This document shows, one piece after another, positions 45,101 through 52,733 of a stretch of DNA of 64,000 nucleotides. The notes beneath the pieces were generated by a model. The model was not told where the DNA came from and ran no database searches. It worked only from the letters and a program-made list of their open reading frames with translations. The stretch is taken from contig NZ_CP107913.1 of the NCBI RefSeq assembly GCF_036014115.1, positions 6,999,501 through 7,063,500 of the forward strand, written 5' to 3'. How positions within the stretch are numbered: the first letter of the stretch is position 1; each line of letters opens with the position of its first letter. A program made the position numbers and the translations under genes. This DNA comes from Streptomyces sp. NBC_00448 (GTDB taxonomy: Bacteria; Actinomycetota; Actinomycetes; Streptomycetales; Streptomycetaceae).

Positions 45101-45234
45101 CCGAGGAACTGTTCATCTCCCCGAAGACGGCGAGCGTCCACGTCTCCAACATCCTCGCCAAGATGTCCGTGTCCACCCGCACGGAGGCCGCGGCGCTCAC
45201 CCATCGCCTCCAGCTCTTCCCGAAGGCGCGATAG
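42160..45234 (+). CDS. Large ATP-binding LuxR-type (LAL) transcriptional regulator
   Basis: An up-to-1024-residue regulator. An AAA-type ATPase domain has Walker A GGEAGVGKT (about residues 73-81) and Walker B LVVVVEDLHWAD. A long helical TPR-like middle (about 400-930) follows, then a C-terminal LuxR helix-turn-helix, LTARERDVLRLVADGRTNRQ ... ISPKTASVHVSNILAKM. LAL proteins sense small molecules or partners and activate secondary metabolism or transport genes. ATG 42160 overlaps the small-protein stop; ATG 42256 or GTG 42268, just before the conserved LSPEFIGRD, are alternatives because the first 35 residues look unconserved. The motif array at 41660-41770 may be its own target. Confidence 0.9.
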   Translation: MTTQPATRGAARNGPATAPRAVIGVATGAGRAMLGNVQTQSLSPEFIGRDTELARLVAALSAADGCEPQAVLIGGEAGVGKTRLTEEFMAAARAAGAVTAIGGCVEIGAEGLPFAPVSTALRHLYRTLGTELTSAVAGQEAELARLLPELGDSGAGRRDQHDEEGRVRLFELTARLLERLGADRTLVVVVEDLHWADRSTRELLSYLFRSVQRARLLIAATYRSDDIHRRHPLRPFLAETDRLRTVERIELSRFSRDEVGRQLTAILAETPGEAVVDDVFARSDGNPFFVEELACSIRGDCLSGISDSLRDLLLVRVEQLTESAQRVAKFVAEGGNAVEYRLLDAITGLSEDDLLDALRTAVGANILLPSDDGDGYRFRHSLVREAVGDDLLPGERSRINRRYAEAIEADPSLVRAGERAARLASFWYAAHDPAKALPAVLRAAVEARDRRAYAEQYRLLERALELWDTAPAEVREALRLADFVEAYAPLVRAEYTSAARTGDPERPIHFLDLLAEITVAARLGGERERAYTMAKRALRLIELDGAQDPLRAAWFWSQRSRLIEDLGRGDGWEELGRAQELVRGLPSSAAHAEVLAQTAGWIMIHNPSAAGITAAEQAVEFARRAGTRDTEFQARITLGVLQADCGDVEGGIAEMEDVLAQVVKLSLPSLIARAHGNLASVLEGAGRSVDALRVARAGQTLADSQISGLTRSWMLLDEGESLLSLGRLDEAAACLTEANRLVPSAYLKAGGELLFGFLALITGDIDAAAGHLAAAADGLRSDSQPQHQLPLMLLGMRVALAQGRTADAGAELARAITHGFPLGSSRFAWPIMVTGARIDPEAVRSAAAQLARPTSLSRAYAALLDAELVGDDTALWAAAEDAFAAEERPLELARVRLCRAEALLAEGGAGARDEAGRLLGLATATATGIGAVPLAGRVAELAQRARLRTAPEDPVRTLGLTARERDVLRLVADGRTNRQIAEELFISPKTASVHVSNILAKMSVSTRTEAAALTHRLQLFPKAR

Positions 45235-45265
45235 CGCGATAGCGCGAGGGCCGAGCGCCGCCGGG

Positions 45266-45302
45266 AGCAGCGGCCCCTTGCGGCGGCCGCCCGGCCGCTG
45301 CT
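45266..45302. terminator. Bidirectional terminator between convergent genes
   Basis: Perfect 10-bp arms AGCAGCGGCC and GGCCGCTGCT around a 17-nt GC-rich loop, between the LAL regulator (+) and the sugar-dehydrogenase-like gene (-). The octamer GCGCGATA is also repeated in tandem across the LAL stop codon (about 45226-45246). Confidence 0.6.
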
Positions 45303-45359
45303 TGCCTGCGGCCCGGTCGCGCGCCGCCTGGTTGGCCGTCGGCGGGGTCAGGAGACGGT

Positions 45360-46577
45360 TCAGGAGACGGTGAGTCGGAGGACGCGGTCGTCGCCGGAGT
45401 GCGCGGTGCCGCGGTCGTCGGTGTTGCTCGTGGTGAGCAGCAGCGTGTGGTCGTCGAGCGCGACGACGGTACGCAGCCGACCGTACTTGCCGTCGAGGAA
45501 CGCCTGGGGTGCGGCGGACGCCTTGGCCCCGGCCAGCGGGACACGCCACAGCCGGCCGCCCTTGAGGGAGGCCATCCAGATGCAGCCCGCCGCGTAGGCG
45601 ATGCCGCTGGGCGAGGCGTCGGCGGGGTGCCACTGCTCGACCGGGTCGACGAAGCCCGGGTGGTGGGCGATGCCCTCGACGGTGGGCCAGCCGTAGTTCT
45701 TGCCCGGCTCGATCCGGTTCAGCTCGTCCCAGGTGTCCTGCCCGAACTCCGAGGCCCACAGCCGCCCTTGGTCGTCCCAGGCCAGGCCCTGGACGTTGCG
45801 GTGGCCGGGGGAGTAGACGAGCGAGCCGGGCGTCGGGTTGTCGGTGGGCACCTCGCCGTCCGGCGTCATCCGCAGGATCTTGCCGCCGAGCGAGGACATG
45901 TTCTGCGCGAGCGACCGCTGCCCGGTCTCGCCGGTGCCCGCGTAGAGGTCGCCGTCGGGCCCGAAGGCGATCCGGCCGCCGTTGTGCAGGGAACCGGTGG
46001 GGATGCCGCGCAGGATCGTGTCGGGCGCGCCCAGTTGCTCACCCTTGGGCCGCGACGGGTCGTACAGGAAGCTGGCGATGCGGTTGTCGGACTCGGTCGA
46101 GAAGTAGGCGTAGACGAGGTGGTCGGAGCCGTAGTCCGGTGAGACCGCCAGCCCCAGCAGGCCGTTCTCGCCGCCCTTGGTGTGGGTGACGCCGGGCACC
46201 AGGCCGATCTGGGTGACGGAGTGCGTCTTGGGGTCGATCCGTGAGATCCGGCCGGTGTCGCGGGCGGCCACCAGCAGGCTGTCGTCGGGGAGTTGGACCA
46301 GGCCCCAGGGGGCGCTCAGCCCGGTCGCGACGGTGGCGGTGACCTTCACGGTGCCCTTCGCGGGCGGCGTGGACGCCGGGGCGGACGGGGTCGCGCCCCC
46401 GGAGGGCGCGGCACTGCCGCCCGCGGGCGGCAAGGCGGGTGCGCTGCGCCCCGTCGGATGCGCCAGGTTGGGCGAGGCCGACGAGGAGCACCCGCCGACC
46501 AGTACCGCCGCCAGCACCCCCGCGACCCACGCCCCACCGCGCGCCGACGCCCGTACGGACCTGCCGCTAGCCTTCAC
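45360..46577 (-). CDS. PQQ-type glucose/sorbosone dehydrogenase-like lipoprotein
   Basis: A 405-residue six-bladed beta-propeller of the GSDH family. The signal VAGVLAAVLVGGC ends in a lipobox (C30); a Ser/Pro/Ala/Gly-rich linker of about 50 residues follows, then LSAPWGLVQLPDDSLLVAAR, the central loop HTKGGENGLLGLAVSPDYGS, SLHNGGRIAFGPDGDLYAGT and PGKNYGWPTVEG. In characterised members these loops bind PQQ and calcium, and the enzyme oxidises sugars outside the membrane. Here activity is inferred only. GTG 46577 is chosen for GGGAG 6-7 nt upstream and a proper signal; ATG 46655 is unlikely. It is convergent with the LAL gene. Confidence 0.87.
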   Translation of the reverse strand: MKASGRSVRASARGGAWVAGVLAAVLVGGCSSSASPNLAHPTGRSAPALPPAGGSAAPSGGATPSAPASTPPAKGTVKVTATVATGLSAPWGLVQLPDDSLLVAARDTGRISRIDPKTHSVTQIGLVPGVTHTKGGENGLLGLAVSPDYGSDHLVYAYFSTESDNRIASFLYDPSRPKGEQLGAPDTILRGIPTGSLHNGGRIAFGPDGDLYAGTGETGQRSLAQNMSSLGGKILRMTPDGEVPTDNPTPGSLVYSPGHRNVQGLAWDDQGRLWASEFGQDTWDELNRIEPGKNYGWPTVEGIAHHPGFVDPVEQWHPADASPSGIAYAAGCIWMASLKGGRLWRVPLAGAKASAAPQAFLDGKYGRLRTVVALDDHTLLLTTSNTDDRGTAHSGDDRVLRLTVS

Positions 46578-46890
46578 CGTCAGCTCCCGCAACCGTCGAT
46601 CCACCAGTTCTGCCGGACCCGGTTCCGCCGGGCCCCCACCAGCCAAGCACACCACATCTCGCCCTGGTGAAGGGCCCGTTCACGATCAGCGGGACAGCGG
46701 CACGCGGCCGGACGGGCAGCGGGGGCATCGGTGAACCGGCGTCCGGTGCCGGGGACCCGGGTTCGCCGGGGCCCCCGGACCCGCCGGGGCCGCTTCGCCG
46801 CGGATTCCGGTGGGCCCTGGCCGTGTGGGGGAGTCTCCCCTCGCCTGACGGCTGGGGGCGCCCGTATCGCCTTGCGATCTGGGGGCCCAT
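46578..46890. other. Non-coding GC-rich spacer, nothing recognisable
   Basis: This is the first half of the 633-bp gap between the sugar-dehydrogenase start and the aldo/keto reductase stop. It holds runs such as CGGGGCCCCCGGACC and GGGGGCGCCC, short inverted repeats, and open frames of purely Gly/Pro/Arg character that I do not accept as genes. The second half is the 110-bp tandem repeat. Confidence 0.5.
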
Positions 46891-47220
46891 GAGCCCTGGG
46901 TCGTGGGGGAGGGTCGGGCACCGCGGGCTCCGTCCACCGGGCGGACGGTGCCGCCTTCCTCACACGGCCGAGCCGTAGGGAGTCGTGGGGTCAGTTCCAC
47001 GAGCCCTGGGTCGTGGGGGAGGGTCGGGCACCGCGGGCTCCGCCTACCGTGCGGACGGTGCCGCCTTCCTCACACGGCCGAGCCGTAGGGAGTCGTGGGG
47101 TCAGTTCCACGAGCCCTGGGTCGTGGGGGAGGGTCGGGCACCGCGGGCTCCGCCTACCGTGCGGACGGTGCCGCCTTCCTCACACGGCCCAGCCGTATGG
47201 ACCCGCGGGGTCAGTCCCAC
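46891..47220. repeat. Three tandem copies of a 110-bp unit
   Basis: Units 46891-47000, 47001-47110 and 47111-47220 each begin GAGCCCTGGGTCGTGGGGGA and end GGGGTCAGT-x-CCAC. Units 1 and 2 differ at three positions near the middle. Unit 3 differs from unit 2 at about six positions, all in the last 35 bp next to the gene. The final bases of unit 3 are the stop codon and last codons of the aldo/keto reductase, so each unit carries a copy of that gene's 3' end (reading ...QGSW-N/D-stop on the minus strand) plus the following 95 bp. Each unit also contains a GGCACCG/CGGTGCC hairpin, perhaps the duplicated terminator. Confidence 0.92.
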
Positions 47221-48248
47221 GACCCCTGGGCCGCCGGCAGCGCGGCGATCTCGGCGAGGTCGGCCGCGGTCAGGACGAGGTCCGCGGCCGCCGCGTTCTC
47301 CGCCGCCCGGTCGGCCGACCTGGTGCCGGGCACCGGCACCACCGAGGGGCTCTGCGCGAGCACCCAGGCGAGCGCGACCTGCGCGGCCGTCGCGTCGTGC
47401 CGGGCGGCCACCCGGCGCAGCCCGGCCACGATCGGCTGGTTCGCGGCCATCATCTCCGCGGTGAAGCGCGGGTGCCGGGCCCGCATGTCGTCCCGCTCGA
47501 AGCCCTCACCGGGGGTGAGCGTGCCGGTCAGGAAGCCGTTGCCCAGCGGCATCGCGGCGAGGAAGCCGATCCCGCGCGCCACGCACCACGGCAGCAGCTC
47601 CGCCAGCGCCTCGGGCGCCCACACCGACAACTCCGCCTGCACGCAGCCGACCGGGAAGACCTGCTGGGCCCGGCCCAGCTGGCGGATCGTCTCGTCGTGC
47701 AGCCGGCCGCGGCCCGCCCGGCCGCCCCTGCTCCGCCCGCCGCGCGCGCCCACCGCGCACAGGCCCAGCGTGCGCACCTTGCCCGCCGCGACCAGCTCGG
47801 CCATCGCCCCCCACGTCTCCTCGACCGGCACCTCGGGATCGATCCGGTGCAGCTGGTAGAGGTCGATCGTGTCGGTCTGCAGCCGGCGCAGCGACGCGTC
47901 GCAGGCCCTGCGGACGTACGACGGGCGGCCGTTGGCCACGATGTGCTGCTCGCCGACGAGCAGCCCGCACTTGGTGGAGACGAACACGTCCGCCCGCCGC
48001 TCCTTGAGCACCCGTCCGAGCAGCAGCTCGTTGGTGAACGGGCCGTACATGTCGGCGGTGTCCAGCAGGGTGACCCCCGCGTCGAGCGCGGCGTGCACCA
48101 CCCGCAGCGAGTGCCCGCCGGACCGGCGCCCGCCGGGCGCCTGCGCGCCGTCCTGCCGCGAGGCGCTGTAACCCCAACTCATCGGCATGCAGCCGAGGCC
48201 GACCGCGCCCACGTCGAGCGCCGTGGCCCCGACCCTTCTGCGCTCCAC
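47211..48248 (-). CDS. Aldo/keto reductase
   Basis: A 345-residue NADPH-dependent reductase of the AKR family. It starts VGATALDVGAVGLGCMPMSW; the tetrad is Asp and Tyr in LLDTADMYGPF, Lys in FVSTKCG and His in YQLHRIDPEV. The cofactor region is SVVPVPGTRSADRAAENAAA. Two insertions are unusual: ASRQDGAQAPGGRRSGGHS after residue 28, and a Gly/Arg stretch VGARGGRSRGGRAGRGRLHD near residue 180 where relatives have a short loop. GTG start with AAGGAGG 9 nt upstream. It is divergent (48 bp) from the 2-hydroxyacid dehydrogenase gene. Its last codons are part of the adjacent tandem repeat. Substrate is unknown. Confidence 0.87.
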   Translation of the reverse strand: MERRRVGATALDVGAVGLGCMPMSWGYSASRQDGAQAPGGRRSGGHSLRVVHAALDAGVTLLDTADMYGPFTNELLLGRVLKERRADVFVSTKCGLLVGEQHIVANGRPSYVRRACDASLRRLQTDTIDLYQLHRIDPEVPVEETWGAMAELVAAGKVRTLGLCAVGARGGRSRGGRAGRGRLHDETIRQLGRAQQVFPVGCVQAELSVWAPEALAELLPWCVARGIGFLAAMPLGNGFLTGTLTPGEGFERDDMRARHPRFTAEMMAANQPIVAGLRRVAARHDATAAQVALAWVLAQSPSVVPVPGTRSADRAAENAAAADLVLTAADLAEIAALPAAQGSWD

Positions 48249-48283
48249 CCGTCACAACCTCCTTGCGCCGCCCCACTGTGCCA

Positions 48284-48289
48284 TAGCCT
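48284..48289 (+). promoter_or_regulatory. -10 hexamer of the 2-hydroxyacid dehydrogenase gene
   Basis: TAGCCT ends 7 nt before ATG 48297; there is no Shine-Dalgarno, so a leaderless mRNA is likely. It sits in the 48-bp gap shared with the divergent aldo/keto reductase gene. Confidence 0.35.
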
Positions 48290-48296
48290 CCTGACC

Positions 48297-49280
48297 ATGA
48301 ACGACACCACCCGAACCGACCCCACCCCAGGCCAGAGCGCGTCCACCGACCGCCCCACGGTGTGGCTGTCCCTGCCGCCGGCCGAGATCGACGGACTTCC
48401 GGACGCCTTCGACTACGTCTTCTGGGACGGCGCCGAGGAGTTCCCGGCCGATCCGGCCGACGCCGCCTTCTACGTCGTCCCGTACATGAAGGGCCCGGTC
48501 GCCGGCGGGCGCCCGCTCGCGCGGATGCGCAACGTCCGCGTGGTGCAGACGCTCAGCGCCGGCGTCGACCACATCGCGCCCCACCTCGGGCAGTTGCCGC
48601 CCGGCGTCCAGCTCTGCAATGCCCGCGGTGTGCACGAGGCCAGCACCGCCGAACTCACCGTCGCCCTCATCCTCGCCTCGCTGCGCGGCATCCCCCGCTT
48701 CGTGCGCGGGCAGGACAACGAGAAGTGGTACTCCGGCTTCTACCCGGCGCTCGCCGACCGCCGCGTGGTGATCGTCGGATACGGCTCGATCGGCGCCGCC
48801 GTCGAGGACCGGCTGGCCCCCTTCGAGTGCACGGTGGAGCGGGTCGCCCGCACCGCGCGCTCCTCGCCGCGCGGCCCGGTGCGCGCCATGGACGAGCTGA
48901 CCGGGCTGCTGCCGGGCGCGGACGTCGTGGTGCTCACCACCCCGCTCACCGAGCAGACCCGCGGTCTGGTCGACGCCCCGTTCCTGGCCGCGATGAAGGA
49001 CGGCGCACTGCTGGTGAACGTCGCGCGCGGGCCGGTGGTGGACACCAAGGCGCTGCTCGCCGAGACGGAGTCGGGGCGCCTGATCGCGGCGCTCGACGTC
49101 ACCGACCCCGAGCCGCTGCCGGCCGGCCACCCGCTGTGGCACGCGCCGGGCGTGCTGATCAGCCCGCACGTCGGCGGCAGCACCTCCGCGTTCCTGCCGC
49201 GCGCCCAGCGGCTGGTGCGCGCGCAGTTGGAGCGGTTCGCCGCGGGCCTGCCGCTGGAGAACGTGGTCGCCGAGAGCTGA
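48297..49280 (+). CDS. D-isomer-specific 2-hydroxyacid dehydrogenase
   Basis: A 327-residue NAD(P)-dependent enzyme. The nucleotide motif is VVIVGYGSIGAAVEDRLAPF (about residues 157-176). Catalytic residues are Arg in LLVNVARGPVVD, Glu in DVTDPEPLPAGHP and His in LISPHVGGST. The N-terminal 20 residues are Thr/Pro-rich. It is shorter than SerA (56907) and lacks ACT and ASB domains, so it is not a second phosphoglycerate dehydrogenase; glyoxylate/hydroxypyruvate or another 2-ketoacid is more likely. It is divergent from the aldo/keto reductase, which might share a substrate class, but that is speculation. Confidence 0.9.
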   Translation: MNDTTRTDPTPGQSASTDRPTVWLSLPPAEIDGLPDAFDYVFWDGAEEFPADPADAAFYVVPYMKGPVAGGRPLARMRNVRVVQTLSAGVDHIAPHLGQLPPGVQLCNARGVHEASTAELTVALILASLRGIPRFVRGQDNEKWYSGFYPALADRRVVIVGYGSIGAAVEDRLAPFECTVERVARTARSSPRGPVRAMDELTGLLPGADVVVLTTPLTEQTRGLVDAPFLAAMKDGALLVNVARGPVVDTKALLAETESGRLIAALDVTDPEPLPAGHPLWHAPGVLISPHVGGSTSAFLPRAQRLVRAQLERFAAGLPLENVVAES

Positions 49281-49450
49281 TCGCCCGCCGGCGGCCGAAC
49301 GCGCCGCGAGGCGGCGGGACATGGCCTGGTACGACCGGCAACCCCCTGACGGTTACACACAGTAGGAAGTACCTATCCCAGAGTGACCAATCTGGTGTAT
49401 CGTCGGCATTCGGGGGCACGTCGTGACCGAACGACCACGGGCGCGGCGCT

Positions 49451-52400
49451 GTGAACGACGACAGAGTGAGGGGGGCGGGCGATGCAGGACCGACAGCGAG
49501 AACCGATCACGCGGCGCCGGCGTACCGCGGCACACCGGACCGCACCATGAGCACCGGAGGAGCCGTGCTCGCGGCACCGCAGACCACCGCAGAGGACCAG
49601 GGGCACGCCACCGTCGGCCTGCTGCCCCAGCTCCTGCTGGCCCTGGTCTGCGGCGGCTACACCACCGGCGCCTCGCTCGGCTGGGGGAGCCACGAAGCCG
49701 CCCTGATCATGGGCGACTTCGGGCTTGCCGCCGCCGCGGCCGCCGCGGCCGTCTCCGCGCTGCTGTACGCGCGCCGCGCCGCCGGCCCGCACCGCCTGGC
49801 CTGGCTGCTGTTCTCCTGCTCCTCGGCGATGACCGCCTTCGGCAACGGCATCTGGGGCTGGTACGAAGTGGTACTGCGCCGCCCCGTGCCGCAGACCTCC
49901 GCCGCCGACTTCTGCTTCCTGATGTTCGCCCCGCCCGCGATCATCGGGCTGCTGGTGCTCGCCAAACGCCCCGTGACCAGAGCCGGTTGGGTGTGTCTCG
50001 CACTGGACACCTGGCTGATCGGCGGCTCGCTGCTCACCCTGTCATGGAGCCTGGCGCTGGCCCGCACCGCCGCGATCGACGGGCCCAGTACCGCCCGAAT
50101 GGCCCTTTCTCTGGCGTACCCGCTGCTGGACATCGTGCTGGTGAGCATGGTGCTCGCGCTGCACTTCCGGCGTGCCGGGGTCAACCGCGCCGCGGTCAAC
50201 ACCGCGATCGCCGCCCTCGCGCTCACCGTGCTGTGCGACGCGCTGTTCACCTCCCCGCTGCTGCGGGCGCACTACCGCTCCGGGCAGGTGCTCGACGCGG
50301 GCTGGTTCGCCGGCAGCCTGCTGCTGGCGTACGCCCCCTGGGTCGGCGCCCGGCTGTACGCACACGCGCACTCCTCCCGCAGGACCGGCGCCACCACCCG
50401 CCGGGTCGCCACCTCGCTGACCGCCCTGACCCCGTACCTGGCCGCCGCGGTCTGCACCCTCGGCATCCTCTACAACGTGATCACCGGCCAGAAGTGCGAC
50501 CGCGTCGTGCTGCTCACCGGCTGCACCGTGGTCATGGCCCTGGTGGTCCGGCAGGGCATCATGCTGCTCGACAACATCGCGCTCACCCAGGAACTGGCCC
50601 ACAAGGAGAACCACTTCCGCTCCCTGGTGCAGGGCTCCAGCGACGTCATCATGATCGCCGCGCCCACCGGCGTGCTGCGGTACGTCAGCCCCGCCGCCCA
50701 GGGGGTGTACGGCCGGGACCCGGAGGAGATGGTCGGCACCGAACTGGCCGCGCACATCCACCCCGACGACCTGGGCCGGGTCCTGCACGAGGTGCGCCGC
50801 TTCCTGGCCGCCCCGCCCGGCGAGGAACCGTCGACGCGCATCGAGTGCCGTATCCGCGCCGACCGACCCGACCGCGCCGACCGATCCGAGCGGGCGGACC
50901 GATCCGAGCGGGCGGACCGGCCGGACCGTTCCGAGCGGTCCCGCGGCGGCCCCGGCGAACGCTCCCGCGGCGGCCGGCACGGCTGGCTGGACATCGAGTC
51001 CAGCGTCACCCGCTACCAAGGCGGCCTCATCTTCAACAGCCGCGACATCACCGAACGCGTCAGGCTGCAGGCCCAGTTGCAGCACAACGCCTCGCACGAC
51101 CCGCTCACCGACCTGCCCAACCGCGCCCTGTTCCTCGAACGGCTCGGCCGGGCGGTCGGCGGCCGCCGGTCCGGTGACGCCAGGGCCGCCGTGCTCTACG
51201 TCGACCTCGACGGGTTCAAGGCGGTCAACGACACCGTCGGCCACCAGGCGGGCGACGACCTGCTCATCCAGGCCGCCCGCCGGCTGCGGGACACCCTCCG
51301 CTCCGGCGACATCGCCGCCCGGCTCGGCGGCGACGAGTTCGCCGCGCTCATCTCGGGCCCGGACACCGGCCAGGCCGCGCACCCGGCCCCGTATCCGGCG
51401 CACGCCGCGTACTCCGGGCACACCGCCGACCACCCCGGGTACCCGCTGGGCCACCCGACGTGTCCGGCGCACCCCGGCGGCCATTCCGGCCACTCCGCGT
51501 ACCTGGGACACGGCCCGATCCCCGGTCCCCGGGCGGCCCCCACCGAGCCGCCGTCCGGCTCGGGCCTGGGTTCCGGCTCCGGCCCGGCGGCCCGCGCCGT
51601 CGAGGACCGCGTCCGCGACATCGCCGACCGGCTGCGCACCGTGCTCTCCGAGCCCTACCGGGTGGACGGCGTCGAGGTCCGGGTCGGCGCGAGCGTCGGC
51701 ATCGCCTTCGCCGAGCCCGGCGCCGCCCCCGGCGACGTGATGCGCCACGCCGACCTGGCGATGTACCGGGCCAAGCAGTCCGGCAAGGGCCGCGTCGAGC
51801 TGTACGCCCCCCGGCTCCAGGCCGATGCCGTGCGCCGCACCGAACTCGCCGGCCGGGTCAGGAAGGCGCTCGACGACGGCGAGTTCACCCTGCTGCACCA
51901 GCCCGTCGTGGAACTGGTCGGCGGCCGGATCACCGGCGTGGAGGCCCGCCCCCGCTGGCGCACCCCGCAGGGCCTGCTCTCCACCCCCGCCGAGTTCCTG
52001 CACGCCGCCGGTGAGGACGGCGAGCGCGGGTTAGAGACCGCGCGGCTGCTCGACCGCCTGCTGGACCAGGCCGTCGAGCAGGCCGCGCTCCGCTACGGCG
52101 CCGGCCACCGCGTCCCGGTCACCGTACGGCTGTCCGCGCGCCGCCTGCTGCACCGCGACCCACCGGTCACCGGCATCGAGAGGCTTCTGGCCCGCCACGA
52201 GCTGCCGCCCGGCGGCCTGATGGTCGAACTGTCCGGCGGCGACCCGCGGATCGCGCCGGAGGAGCTGGAGCGCCGGCTGGCCGGCCTGCGGCGGCTCGGG
52301 GTGCGGATCGCGCTCGGCGGCTTCGCCGCCGGATACGGTTCGCTGGGCGCCCTGCGCACCCTGCCGGTCGACGTGATCAAACTCGACCGCGCCTTCACGG

Positions 52401-52657
52401 AGGGCGTGGTCGAATCCAGCCGGCTGCACAAGATCACCCGCGGCCTGCTGGGCATCGCCGCCGACCTCGGCATCCGCGCCGTCGCCGACGGCATCGACCG
52501 GCCCGAGCAGGTCCAGGCGATGCGCGAGATGGGCTGCGCGCAGGGCCTGGGGATGGCCTTCTCCGGCCCGCTCGACGAGCACCACCTGCGCGGTTCGCTG
52601 GCCCGCGGTGGCTACCCGGTGTGCTCGAATGCTGAGACGCCCGTCCCACCGGCTTGA
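49451..52657 (+). CDS. Membrane PAS-GGDEF-EAL protein with degenerate EAL domain
   Basis: A 1068-residue protein. About nine membrane helices (residues 55-375), a PAS domain (about 383-530) with an Arg/Asp/Ser/Glu repeat insertion, GGDEF (about 549-770) and EAL (about 797-1056). The cyclase site is intact: RLGGDEF at about 624-630 preceded by an RSGD inhibitory site. Directly after it sits an 80-residue His/Pro/Tyr/Gly-rich insertion. The EAL domain is dead by sequence: EAL is EAR, the Asn is Arg (VTVRLSA), and DDFGTG is GGFAAG. It should therefore make, not degrade, c-di-GMP. It resembles the CdgC/SCO5511-type gene upstream of ilvB in Streptomyces; I am unsure of the symbol. The GTG start lacks a clear ribosome site; ATG 49547 is possible. 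Confidence 0.85.
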   Translation: MNDDRVRGAGDAGPTARTDHAAPAYRGTPDRTMSTGGAVLAAPQTTAEDQGHATVGLLPQLLLALVCGGYTTGASLGWGSHEAALIMGDFGLAAAAAAAAVSALLYARRAAGPHRLAWLLFSCSSAMTAFGNGIWGWYEVVLRRPVPQTSAADFCFLMFAPPAIIGLLVLAKRPVTRAGWVCLALDTWLIGGSLLTLSWSLALARTAAIDGPSTARMALSLAYPLLDIVLVSMVLALHFRRAGVNRAAVNTAIAALALTVLCDALFTSPLLRAHYRSGQVLDAGWFAGSLLLAYAPWVGARLYAHAHSSRRTGATTRRVATSLTALTPYLAAAVCTLGILYNVITGQKCDRVVLLTGCTVVMALVVRQGIMLLDNIALTQELAHKENHFRSLVQGSSDVIMIAAPTGVLRYVSPAAQGVYGRDPEEMVGTELAAHIHPDDLGRVLHEVRRFLAAPPGEEPSTRIECRIRADRPDRADRSERADRSERADRPDRSERSRGGPGERSRGGRHGWLDIESSVTRYQGGLIFNSRDITERVRLQAQLQHNASHDPLTDLPNRALFLERLGRAVGGRRSGDARAAVLYVDLDGFKAVNDTVGHQAGDDLLIQAARRLRDTLRSGDIAARLGGDEFAALISGPDTGQAAHPAPYPAHAAYSGHTADHPGYPLGHPTCPAHPGGHSGHSAYLGHGPIPGPRAAPTEPPSGSGLGSGSGPAARAVEDRVRDIADRLRTVLSEPYRVDGVEVRVGASVGIAFAEPGAAPGDVMRHADLAMYRAKQSGKGRVELYAPRLQADAVRRTELAGRVRKALDDGEFTLLHQPVVELVGGRITGVEARPRWRTPQGLLSTPAEFLHAAGEDGERGLETARLLDRLLDQAVEQAALRYGAGHRVPVTVRLSARRLLHRDPPVTGIERLLARHELPPGGLMVELSGGDPRIAPEELERRLAGLRRLGVRIALGGFAAGYGSLGALRTLPVDVIKLDRAFTEGVVESSRLHKITRGLLGIAADLGIRAVADGIDRPEQVQAMREMGCAQGLGMAFSGPLDEHHLRGSLARGGYPVCSNAETPVPPA

Positions 52658-52690
52658 CACCCGAGCGGGGGCGGGAGGAGGGTCTGTGCC

Positions 52691-52732
52691 ATGCGCACCC
52701 GAATTCTCGTACTTGGAAAGCGCGTCGGCTGA
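52691..52732 (+). CDS. ilvB leader peptide
   Basis: A 13-residue ORF, MRTRILVLGKRVG, preceded by a strong GGAGGAGGG ribosome site and followed by an attenuator. Consecutive Ile-Leu-Val-Leu codons (ATT CTC GTA CTT) and a later Val are regulatory codons for all three branched-chain amino acids. Ribosome stalling at these codons when the charged tRNAs are scarce should favour the antiterminator. ilvB leader peptides of this kind are known from streptomycetes. It lies 33 bp after the GGDEF/EAL gene. Confidence 0.93.
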   Translation: MRTRILVLGKRVG

Positions 52733-52733
52733 C

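Noticed and set aside
41893..45759. 1288-codon open frame on the minus strand opposite the LAL regulator
   Set aside because: Antisense shadow of a gene with full domain evidence; no recognisable domain and it crosses the sugar-dehydrogenase gene.
46891..47220. CRISPR array
   Set aside because: The repeat is 110 bp, directly abutting, with no spacers and no cas genes.
46667..47859. Several short open frames across the 110-bp repeats
   Set aside because: They repeat because the DNA repeats, change frame from unit to unit, and have no ribosome sites or family motifs.
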